Assembly: GCA_032718865.1 (NCBI GenBank)
Contig: JALUTQ010000027.1
Span: 248,001-312,000 of the forward strand
Direction of reading: 5' to 3'
DNA: 64,000 bases
Origin: Tilletia caries
Taxonomy: Eukaryota > Basidiomycota > Exobasidiomycetes > Tilletiales > Tilletiaceae
The position numbers and the translations under genes were made by a program. Position 1 is the first letter of the stretch. Every line of letters begins with the position of its first letter. The notes beneath the pieces are model-generated. The model was not told the DNA's origin. It saw nothing but the letters and a program-made list of their open reading frames with translations, and searched no databases. Below, one piece after another: positions 32,123 to 43,034 of the stretch.

Positions 32123-35100
32123 TTGCTTGCACAGCTTGACAAGTCGGACGCGATGGTCCTGCCCAATGGCGACGATGGCGCGCGCCTCCAGGACAACTCG
32201 TTCGAAGAAATCACGGGAGAGGACGTTGTCCCACTTGCTCCTCCTCCCTCCTCGGCCTCGGCCTTGTCCTGGGCTGGCGCAGGCCACAGACGCGCTCCTA
32301 GTCAGGGAACACCGCGAACACACATAAACACGGCGCCCATCTCAAGCTTCTTTCCTCGAGCGTCGGCGGTGGCGCCGCCCAACGGAGGTGATATCGCGAA
32401 CAGGAACAGCCTCCACCGCGGTAGCAGCAGCGGCAGCAGCAGTCGCGCATCATCAGCCTCCAGCAGTCGCACTCCTGATCCCGCAGCCTTCTTCAAGACG
32501 CCAGCGACGATATCTATGCCATCGAGCACGAACGCGAACACCTCCAGCAGTCGGCTGTCTGCTCTGAGCCATCTTGGAGGCAGCAGGCCGAACTCGGGTC
32601 CTGCTGCAGGGCCGGTTGGGGGCTCCTCAGGTTCAGGTCGGCAACTTCCTGCCAACATCCTGGCTGCCCCGCATAATAGGTCGGCCTCAGACTCCAAACC
32701 CAAGGGCCTCAGTGTGCTTCAGCCTCGTCACCTGCGTCCCAATCCTTTGCAGCAGCCAATTGCCGGCTCGTCGAGAGCGAGCGCTGGAGGAATTCCGGTT
32801 ATCGATGGAAGCACAGCTCGCACTCCCTCTGCATATCTGCCGGGTCAGCAGCGGCCTCCCTCGAGTGTGCTGGGACCTCTGCCTTCGATTCCTCGAGTCA
32901 AGCCGGAACAACTACAACAACAGATGTCGGGTTCCCACGCGACGGCCCCCGCCAATGGCGTCCGGAACGGCAAGGGCAAGCAGGAACCCATTGATCTTAC
33001 CTACTCGGACGATGACGAACCCAAGTTTGTCAGCGCCACCAAGACGGAACCGGAGATCACGATTGACGCGTCACGAACTGTCATTCAAAACGAGCAAATC
33101 GTGTGCATTGGCGTCATCCGAGCCGGGATCAGCATCGCGAGTGGGACGTCAGTGCCGTACCACATGGTCAGCCTGGACGGATCCGGTCGAAATTTCTTCG
33201 ACGAGCTCTACGACAGCGATCACTGGCCCGCAATGGGGACTATGCCTCGCGGCTCCGCCTTCTGGACTGAACCCGGCTATCGTCCAGTACACGTCGACAT
33301 CAACCACCGCCCCGTCCAAACGATCGCCACAGGCAGGTTCATTGATGATCAGTGGGAAATGATCGAACAAGTGGGAAGGACGCCCGAAGGGCGTGTCCTT
33401 ACTGTCCTCAGTCCGGCCCATGTCCAGCGCGATGCGCATCTACAAATGCCCCGCGGCTCTCCTCAGCCGCCATTGACGGGACCTCGAATCGTGGAGTCTT
33501 TCGGAACACTGTACGAACGGCCTTCAGTGCTTCTTGCCAATCTGCAATTTACGGGCAAGTGTGGACTTGAAGCGCGAATCAGGGTAATTCCGCGTGTGCA
33601 CGCATTTGTAAGTTCGATCAACAGAAAAAAGGCGCGAGATTGCTCGACGGAACACTGCTAATCCAAACACCCCTCCTCATTTCTTTGCGGTGCTCAACTT
33701 CAACAGTCACAATTCCAACAAATCGAGGTCAACGTCTTCGTGCCCAAGTCCCGTGCCGTTAATGTCATCCTGAGCTTCCGCATGGGCGGACTCATGTTTG
33801 AGCGTCCAGGATCATACGACCCCACCGACTACCCGAGTCACCCTCCGCTCGTCACCGATCATTTGCAAGCTCCAAACTTTAGTGTGGGGCCGGCAATTTT
33901 CACGATGCCGGGAGTGGGCGTCGGCAGCTCCATCTCGTACGCGCCTGTTGACAACCAGGAAGAGGCGCGCAAGCAGGTCGATCAGGTGTACACTGCCCTC
34001 CGAGCTGGCGAGGATCTACCGACGACGGAAGCCGGGCGGTTGCTGAAGACGAAACTGTTCCCGCATCAGAAGCAGGCGCTTTCTTTCCTTCTGGATCGGG
34101 AGAAGGCGCGGAGTTGGGAGGAGGGGAGTGAGGACGAGGATGAGGAGGATATGCCGGGCAGGAAGGGTAAAGGGAAACGCGGTTCCAAGACGTTGCAGCG
34201 TGCTAAGACAAAGACGGGGCAGAGCGACGACGATGAGGATGAAAGTGAGGACAAAAGCGGGAAAGGAAAAGGCAAGGGCAAAGACAAGGAGAAGGAGGAC
34301 GGCAAGAAGGAGCCAAGGGTGGTCTCGTTGTGGAAGGCGGAGAAGAGTTCGCGCTCGGGCGCGATCGTGCAGTACACCAACGTCGTCACCAATCAGAAGC
34401 AGAAACATCGGCCCCAGGTGTGTCGTGGCGCTATCCTCGGTGAGTGTGTTTGGGACTGTGACTCGTGCATTGTGAAATAGCTTTCTGATGCTCTCACTCT
34501 TGCCAACAGCCGATGATATGGGTCTAGGAAAGACCATCAGCATAATTGCCCTGATGACTCGGACATGGAGTGCTGCCGAAGAATTTGGAGAAACGGACGT
34601 CACCACACTCGCAGACGTTGACCTGCCCGAAGACGACGACGATGAAGATGTAGGAGATTCGATGTCGTGGATGGGTGGAGCTCGGGCACGTCCTGGTCGG
34701 AAGAAAGGAAAGAAGGAGAAGAAGTGGAGGGAACAGGAACGCGCGAGGATCACGAACCTGAAGAAACGGAGTCGTGCAACTCTGATCGTATGTCCCATGA
34801 CAGTGATATCAAACTGGGTATGTATGCGCGCTGAGACAATGTCGGACAGCATTTGGATCTGACCTTCTTCGGGGCTATTTTGCAGATCGAGCAAATCAAC
34901 GAGCACTGGGTGGGCAAAGAGAAGCCGAAGCTCTATACCTACCACGGACCGGGTCGCAACCAGACCATCAATTTCCTTGCAAACCACGACGTGATCCTCA
35001 CCACGTACTCAACGCTCGCCTACGAATTCGGCCGCTCGACCACCTGGGCTGATGAGGACGAAGTAGACGCAGCCCTTGCGGACATGCAAGGAATCAAGCT

Positions 35101-37670
35101 GGGATCAGCTGCCGCTCAGTCGACGTCGAACCAGCAGGCTGCCCAGTCGGACGATGACGATGACGAGTTTGAGATGTTTGACAAGAATGGGAATAAGTTG
35201 GCTGGGGGTAGTAACGGGAAAGGGAAGGCAGGCGTAAAGAGGAAGAAGGCTGTCAGGAAGGAGGCTTTCAACCCGTTGCAGCGCATCGAGTTCTTCCGGA
35301 TAGTGCTGGACGAGTCTCAGTGAGTACCTGCGATTTCACATCCACGAAGAAACGACAGGGAGGCTGACACTTTTTCTCTCTGAATAACAGCATGATAAAG
35401 GAGACCTCGACCCTACAGAGCAAGGCTGTATGCAATCTTTCGGCACAGCGAAGGATCTCCCTCACAGGCACGCCGATACAGAACAAGCTCGATGACCTTT
35501 ACTCCCAGTTCAAGTTCTTGCGACTCGACCCTTTCCACAAGAAGACGGTCTGGACGAAGTTCTGCATGCACAACTCCAGGATCTCACTGCGTAATCGCAA
35601 AGAGGCGCAGGCGGTGGATAGCATTGGGCTCGCGCGCATTCAGACGATCATGAAGGCTGTGGCGCTGCGGAGGACGAAGGAGAGCAAGGATGCAAAGGGG
35701 GAGCCGATCTTGAAGGTGAGTCTCTGTTTGTCGGGGCTGTCGTTTACAGCTAGTACTGAGATCACTGTCCTTCTCCAGCTTCCACCTAAAGCGAGTCGCA
35801 TTGTCACGCTTGAGTTTGACGAGCACGAGCGAGCCAAGTACGAGGCGATGAGACACAGCTACAAGGAAGACTTCGAGCAGATGGTCAAGAGCGACTCTGT
35901 CGGCAAGAACTACGCCTCCATCCTGGTCGAGATAAACGCTCTACGGCTCACTTGCGACGATGCTACCCTTGTGGACTTCGGCAAGGACATGAAGCGGCTG
36001 AAGGAAGGCCGGGATGACCTGGTGGCTGCTATTCGTGAAGACGGTCTCTCAGTCGACCGTGCTGCCCAGCTGTTCAAGGTGTTTACCGACTGCGACCAGG
36101 GCACTTGCTACGATTGCGAACGAGACTTATCGGGCAAGCTTGAGGCAGAAGATGAGGACCTCGAGGACGAAGCTCCGAAGAAACGGGCGAACAAAAAGGC
36201 ACGAACTACGAAGGGCCTCAACGGTCTGTCTACTGGTGACGGAGATGCGGCCGTGAACCCGGTCGTGACACGGTGCCAGCACTTGTTTTGCTCCGACTGC
36301 TTTGCAAGAAAGCTAGGGCCTGCCTGGGCAAATCCCAAGGCGGACACGAAGGCGCCTTGCCCGCAGTGCAACGAGAGTCTGACGGTGACGCTCGATGCCA
36401 TTGAGTTGGATCACGACATGCTGCAGGAGTCCTCCAAGGCGAGCAAACGCCGGGGCAAGTATGACTCAGACTCGGAGACGCAATCGGACACGGAATCGGA
36501 GGACGAGGACCGCGACTTTTCAGACATGGATTTGGACGATGGAGAGAAGAAGGAAAAGTCCAAGGGCGCGTGGAGGCCTAAGAGGGGTGCGGCGTTACAG
36601 AGGCTGAAGGACGAAGATGAAGAAGAGGAGGAGGAGGAGCAGAAGAAAGGGGACAAGGACGATGAGGACAAGAAGCCTGCTGCAAGGCCAAATGGAGAAA
36701 GCAGCGAGGACAAGAAGAACAAAAACACGATGAGTTCGAAGATTCGCGCCTTGCTGGCCGAATTGGAACCGTTCTCGCGGTGCAATCCGGCGTCCCAGCT
36801 TTATGATCGGACGGCGCCCCGCCTGGCGCACTACGCACCTACTCCACCCAAGCCGGAGGAGAATGCAAAGGAGGCCGACGACATGAAGCCAGCGGGCGCT
36901 ACGTCTGAGGGTGCGGGAGGCGAGGCTGGTTCATCTTCGGAACTAGCTCCTGCCGCCCCCGCCTTCGAGCCCGTGCAGGTCATCTCACTGCCTCCGCTGT
37001 CCGAACTGGACGACGACGCCGCGGAAGAAGCCCGAAAGGCAGACCCGGTCAAGTCCGTCGTCTTCTCGCAGTGGACGAGGATGCTGGATCGGATCGGGAA
37101 GGCGTTGGAGAAGAAGGGGATTCGGTATGCTCGGTTGGACGGGACGATGACGCGCGTACAGAGGAGCAAGGCGTTGGAGCAGTTCAAGTTGGATCCGAAG
37201 TTTGAGGTCTTGTTGATTTCGTTGAGGGCGGGTGGGTTTGGGCTGAACCTTGTCAGTGCGTGTCGGGCGTATCTGATCGATCCTTACTGGTGAGTACCTT
37301 CCACCCCTCTTTTGCTTCTTTGTCCTTGCTTTTCTGATGGATGGATATTGCGACGAGCAGGAACCCGGCGGTCGAGAACCAAGGCCTGGATCGCATTTAC
37401 CGTCTAGGTCAGCGACGTCCTGTGGTGCTGACCCGGTTCATCATGAAGAAATCGATTGAAGAGAACATGGTGAGTCCATTCTCTCCTTCTTCCACCGTCC
37501 ATCCTAGGAAGGGCTATTAACCTTCTCTTCAAAACGAATTTTCTTACCAGTTGGAACTGCAGAGGCGCAAGATGGAGTTGGCCGAGCAAGTCGGCAAGCG
37601 GCGTGGACCTCAATCGGCGGCAGAACGCCGCGAGGAGCGGGAACGGGACCTGCGGACCTTGCTTCGATAG
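32123..37670 (+). CDS. RAD5: RAD5/HLTF-type SNF2 ATPase with RING finger
   Basis: Eight exons (32123-33607, 33707-34439, 34510-34817, 34886-35319, 35391-35715, 35779-37289, 37361-37469, 37551-37670) sum to 1,675 codons in phase. Rad5/HLTF proteins promote error-free damage bypass by PCNA polyubiquitination and fork reversal. A Ser-rich N-terminus precedes the ATPase: LFPHQKQALSFLLDREKA (~612), LADDMGLGKT Walker A (~740), a DEAH variant LDESH (~986) and SLTGTPIQNK (~1010). A RING lies within the ATPase at ~1200-1290 (CYDC ... CQHLFCSDCF ... CPQCNE). The C-terminal lobe has SVVFSQWTRM (~1520), RAGGFGLNLV and DRIYRLGQRRPV. The frame is open upstream of 32123 to ~32066 (DELDALLAELDDIDD), so a short first exon is probably missing. 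Confidence 0.9.
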
Positions 37671-37869
37671 GTGGTGTTGGAGATCCTCCCTCCGTTTTCC
37701 CTCATCGCCAGCACCTGGTTTTCGAATCTCCTTCATCCTTTCCGGAAAACTCCCAGGCTCGTGGATACGTGCTCGTCTTCGACATATCGAGGACGCCTTT
37801 TTCCTTTCATCCCCATTCGATCCTTCTGGTTCCTTTCCTTGCCTCGGCGTCACCGATTATCCCCGTGTA

Positions 37870-38344
37870 CGAGGCCGTTGTCAAAAGTATCCGGACACTA
37901 AATTTTTAACCATACGTTTACTAAGTAATCGCCTGTTTTGGGCTCTCGATGCAACTCAAAGACATGGATATGGAAGACGCTCAATGACGGGCCATTTGGA
38001 AAGCCTCTATACTGGAGAACAACTTCTCTCTTTGGAGATTTCCCAGCTCTGACTTGGAAGACAGGTTGCTCTAAGTGGAAAGAGGAAGAAACGATTTCAA
38101 TTAGTAATCTACTAGGTGATTTCAAACTCCTTCACACCCACCTTACTCAACCCAGCTCCTCAATTTTTCTCAATTTTTTGAGTCACATATTCCGATGCTC
38201 CTGCGCTCTCGCTAGAAGGTCAGCTAAGAGGTGTATTTTTACAGATTTTACTGACCAAGTTTGACTTAAGGTGAAATAGAGGCGAACACTTAGTAAACGT
38301 ATGGTTAAAAATTTGGTGTCCGGATACTTTTGACAACGGCCTCG
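37870..38344. mobile_element. 475-bp Tc1/mariner-type MITE
   Basis: Inverted terminal repeats of 56 bp (37870-37925, 38289-38344) with a single mismatch, containing GTTGTCAAAAGTATCCGGAC, a type of end common in fungal Tc1/mariner and pogo-like elements. TA flanks both ends (37868-37869, 38345-38346), the expected target duplication. The interior has no intact frame. A short stretch after the left repeat faintly resembles an N-terminal HTH of pogo-type transposases but is too decayed to call. It lies between RAD5 and MSH3, 400 bp upstream of the MSH3 start. Outside the element the 37671-38743 spacer holds only UTR and promoter sequence. Confidence 0.9.
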
Positions 38345-38743
38345 TACACGTACTCGTCGGACGAGAACGACTTGTCCCGGTCTTTCCGAATAGACGACAG
38401 AGAGACCTATTGTACATTTTCAAGCTGTTTCCTGAGTGAGCTTTCATGCTTCGTGGATGAGAGGAGGTCACACCGCCACTATATTAGCAGCAGCAGCAGC
38501 TCCGTTCGCTCGACGGGCCGGGTCGAGGGAGGAGAGACAGACATGCCTTCAATCCAGGGTCATCCTTTGCGCGTCGCGTCGCGTATCTCTTTCTCGCGCG
38601 CTTGCGAAGGTGTTGTTCTCTGCGCTCGGAGCCTTTTCAGCATGTCTTCCTCGAGCTTCTGGACCTCGTCTGCGACGTTCCGAACAGCACAGATCCTAGA
38701 GTGCATTCGTATTGACAAGACTGAAGGTCAGAGGAGGAAGACC

Positions 38744-41700
38744 ATGACACCGTCGAAGGGGTCTGCGCCCAAAGGCTCGCAGAGCATCTCGTCCTTCTTC
38801 CAGCGGATCGAGAAGCCCGCCGGCGCTGGCAGTGGCGCATCGTCCAGTTCTGGCAGGATCGCATCGAGCGCAGGCACGGCCAGTGTCGGTCAGCGAAGAC
38901 CTGCTGCTTCACCGCCCGCATCGAGTGCGCCTGCGAAGAGGCCTCGGGCATCTGCTCCGCCGAGCCAGAATCTCGATCACTTGCGGTACGTCCGACCTCC
39001 GCCTCTGGACGAGGCTGGTATCAGCAACGGTGACAAGGACGAGCAACCTGCGCAGGCTCCCTCGGACACACAGCCTGCGGATCTGACACGGCACGAACGC
39101 TTCGTCAAGTTGCTCTATGCGTCGTCTCAGTACGAGCAGGAACGCAACTATGGCTACTTAAGCCATCAGACGATGAATCGAGATCAAGCGCAGTCCGGCC
39201 CCAGTTCGACCAGCGGCCGCAGTGCTTACTTTGCCCCTGAGAAGAACACCGGAGAGGAAGCCGAAGGCGGGGAGAACGAGCGCGGAGGAGGAGATGACGA
39301 GGAGGAAGATGCTGGCGACGATGTAGAGATCGTCTCTGTGCTGAGCAAGTTCTCCCACGGAGAAGCAGCCACTGGAAAAGGCAAAGCGGGAAAATCGCAG
39401 GAACAATCTCGTTCGGGCGGGTCGAGCAAAGCGGTCAAAGGCAAAGGGAAATCCAAGGGAGATGAGCCGAAAGGAATCACCTACACTCCGCTCGAGAAGC
39501 AGATCTTGGAGCTCAAGCAGGAGTACCCAGGCGTGCTGTTGATCATTGAAGTTGGGTGAGTGTTCGTTGTGCGATTCTAACCCTTCGCCAAGCTCATACT
39601 GACGGAATTCATTTACCTGTGCAGGTACAAGGTATGCACTGGAAAGGGACTTGAAGCAATCTCCACTATTGCGCTGACTGTTTGTTCTGCTCTCCTCACT
39701 AGCTCAAATTCTACGGAGATGATGCTCGAGTGGCGAGCAGGGAGCTCAACATTGTAAGTGACTCTTACACGCGACACGTTGCAGTCAGACAAGTTCTTAA
39801 GTTGTGTCCCTTCACAGGCATGCTTTCCGGAAAAGAACCTACTCACAGCGATGATTCCGGTGCATCGCCTTCACGTCCATATCCGCAAGCTCATCGCCGC
39901 CGGTTACAAAGTCGGTGTCGTCCGTCAGACGGAGACACGCGCTTTAAAGGCAGTCAGCGCCAACAAAAGCCAACCTTTCACCCGCGAGCTGACGGCGATG
40001 TACACCGCTTCGACATGGATCGACGACCTGGAGACTGGGCCGGGAGCTTCGGCTGATTCTGACGCGGCGGTCGAGGGAGGGTTAGAGGAGCCAACCGCTT
40101 TGAGAAGTGTCGTCTGTCTGGTGGAGAGACCAGAGGGAGGAAGTGGAGGCGATGAACGCGTGAGCATCGGTCTCGTCAGCGTATCGGTGTCGACTGGAGA
40201 TGTCATCTACGATCAATTCATCGACGGCAACTTGCGGAGCGTGAGTATCCAGCTTCTTCTTTGCTATCGGGTCTTTCGTTGTCTGACCTTCTCCCTTCCC
40301 CTTTCAGGAGCTCGAGACACGCATCGCTCATTTGAATCCAGCGGAGCTTTTACTGCCAGACCCCAAAGGCAAGGCGGCGCTCAGCAAGCAGACAGAAAAG
40401 CTTCTCAAGTACATTGCAAGCCAGAATATGAACAGAACAGGACGCAGTTCACTTCGGGTCGAGCGGTTCGCCGACGGAAAAATCAGTCACAACGAAGCTG
40501 TCAGTTGGCTGGAGGACTTTTACACTCGCGGACCGGCACCACCGCCGAGCGCGGCTTCGAAGAGCAACGGAAAGGGCAAAGGCAAGGCAAACGCTGGTAG
40601 TCGGCAGAAGAAGAGCAATGGTCACGCCTCCAGCCCTGCCATCAGCATCGACGACTCTTACGAAGACAAGGAGGTCCCTGACCAGCCCGTCTCAGTTTCT
40701 CAAAAGTCGGAGCAGAACAGCGGACCAGCCGCACTCCCAATCATACTCAAACTGCCACACCTGTGTCTAATATCCCTCGCACACCTCATCAAGCACCTTT
40801 CCTCCTTCTTCAGTCTCACATCCGTATTCAGCCAGTCTACCAATTTCACCTCTTTCGAGAACCGGACGACAATGCTGCTCACGGCGAACACGATCCATAA
40901 TCTGGAGATCTTCCAGAATACCACGGACGGTCGACGGAAGGGCAGTCTGATCTGGCTCTTGGACCGGTGCAAGACGATGATGGGTCATCGGTTACTTCGT
41001 CGATGGATCGCTCGGCCTCTGACGGACCTGGCCGCTCTTCAAGCACGGGTCGATGCAGTCGAAGAGCTCGGCAGACCAGAAGCCAGCATAGGCGCGAAGC
41101 TGGCCTCCATGCTCCACGGCGCGCCTGACCTGGAACGCGGCCTCGCTAAGCTCAACTATGGTACCCTGAACCCGACAGAGCTGGCGACATTCTTGCTCGC
41201 CTTAAATCGGATCACGCACGAGTTTGCCGGTGTGGAGGATCCGCTGGATGTCGCGACGCGGTCGGCGCTGGTGAATGAGAGTGTCGCTGTGTTGCCCCGT
41301 GCCAGGAGTCTGGTCGAGAGAGCGATGGGCGCCATCAGTGTTGCGGAAGCACGGAAGGGGAACAAGAAGGACCTGTTCACTGATCCTGACCTGTACCCTG
41401 ACGTACAGGATGCCAAGGACAACATCTTGGTCATGGAGTCGGAGTTGAGGGAGCATCTGAAAGAGGTGAGCTACGGAGCCATTTATAGCGACCTGTCAGG
41501 ACGAATCGCTGATTCTCTTCTTCAATGATTTCGCTAGGTACGAAAACAGCTGAAGAGACCCAAGCTTGAGTTCATCAGCGTGGCTGGCAACGACTTTCTC
41601 ATTGAAGTCCGGGTGGCCGATGCGTCTAAGGTCCCAGCGGACTGGCTCCGGATCTCGGCGACCAAGTCTATGGTCCGCTTCCACACACCACAGGTGCGAG

Positions 41701-42869
41701 GGCTGCTGCAGGAGCGAGATCAACATATGGAGCTTCTCGAGGCTGCGGCGGACGCAGCTTTCAAAGACTTCCTGGAGACGCTCAAGGAAGAATATGTGCT
41801 CCTCCGCAATATTGTGGCAGCCCTGGCAACACTCGATGCTCTGCTGAGTCTGGTCCAAGTCGCACAGTTGCCAGGCTACTGTAAGCCTGTGTTCAACGAG
41901 GAGAACGTCACTCGCATAGAAGGCCTTCGGCATCCGATGAGCGAGCAGCTGATGGATACCGACTTTGTGCCGAACGATGTGGTGCTTGGCGACCTTGATT
42001 CGGACCAGCCCGAGGATCGAGCGAGCACGATTCTGTTGACGGGTTCGAACATGGGCGGCAAGTCGTCCATCGCGCGAGCGACAGCTCTGGTCTCTGTCCT
42101 AGCGCAAATCGGCTCGTTCGTCCCTGCCGACTCGGCGAACATGCCCCTGCACGACGCGATCTTGACCCGGATGGGTGCTAGCGACATGTTGGCGAAAGGA
42201 CGGAGCACGTTCATGGTGGAGGTCGTGGAGACGGCGGACATCATGCGCGCTGCTACGCCTCGGTCGCTGGTGATTATCGATGAACTTGGCCGGGGAACGA
42301 GTACGTATGATGGACTTGCGATTGCGTATGCGGTGCTGGAGTACCTCGTGCTCGGCGACGGTGGTGAGGCAGAAGTCAAACGGCCGCAGATGTTCTTCAT
42401 TACGCATCATTTCCAGCTGTGCGAGCTGGAGGGGGCGCCGAGATACGGAGGGGCGATTCGGAACATGCACATGTCCGTTCTCGAGATGACTTCCCAGAGC
42501 CAGGCATCGGACATTGAGCGTCGAGTGGAAATGGAGATGGAGGAGGAGGCGTCCGCCGTCCCAACCGCACAGCGCAACGAAGGACTCGAAGCACCGGAGC
42601 CACAGATCGTTTTCCTGTACAAGCTCAGCTCGGGACCGGCGAGCAAGAGCCTAGGTATCAACTGTGCTCGGTTGGCGGGCTTGCCTGGGCCGGTATTGCA
42701 GCAGGCAGCGGCGAAGAGTGCGGAGATGGAGGTTGTGGAGCAGCGGGAGGTTGCGGGGCGGCGTGTGGGTGCGAATGTGCGGTTGCTGAAGACAGTATTT
42801 GGGAAGGGGTCCGATATGGGTGAGGTGCAGATTATGGAGTATGTGAAGCAGGCGCTTCATTTGCAGTAA
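38744..42869 (+). CDS. MSH3: DNA mismatch repair protein MSH3
   Basis: MutS homologue that pairs with Msh2 (MutS-beta) and recognises insertion/deletion loops. Six exons (38744-39555, 39625-39631, 39703-39753, 39818-40240, 40308-41465, 41538-42869) give 1,261 codons. The start is placed at MTPSKGSAPKGSQ because a PIP-box-like SISSFFQ follows, as in Msh3/Msh6 N-termini. The MutS-I mismatch-binding domain spans the tiny exon (LIIEVGYKLKFYGDDA ... PEKNLLTAMIPVHRLHVHIR). The connector and lever regions (NRTTMLLTANTIHNLEIFQN, GSLIWLLDRCKTMMGHRLLR) and the clamp precede the ATPase: Walker A TGSNMGGKSS (~985, Ser for the usual Pro) and Walker B IIDELGRGTSTYDG (~1063). The second exon is only 7 nt. 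Confidence 0.95.
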
Positions 42870-43034
42870 TGTATGATACCTTTGCTCAGTTGCACAGCAA
42901 CTCAATGATCGCTTATGCACCGACGTGGCCTTTTGGCGGTCCAACACGTGACGCATCTCGCTCTCGTCGGAAGCTCTGATGTTGCACTGACTGACTTGCG
43001 AACTGACCACGACCAACGACTTCGAGCGAACACA

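Noticed and set aside
42915..43034. Upstream in-frame Met for SAD1
   Set aside because: It lies 46 bp after the MSH3 stop and the added 40 residues are unlike Sad1 N-termini; MPPRRK at 43035 is a better start.
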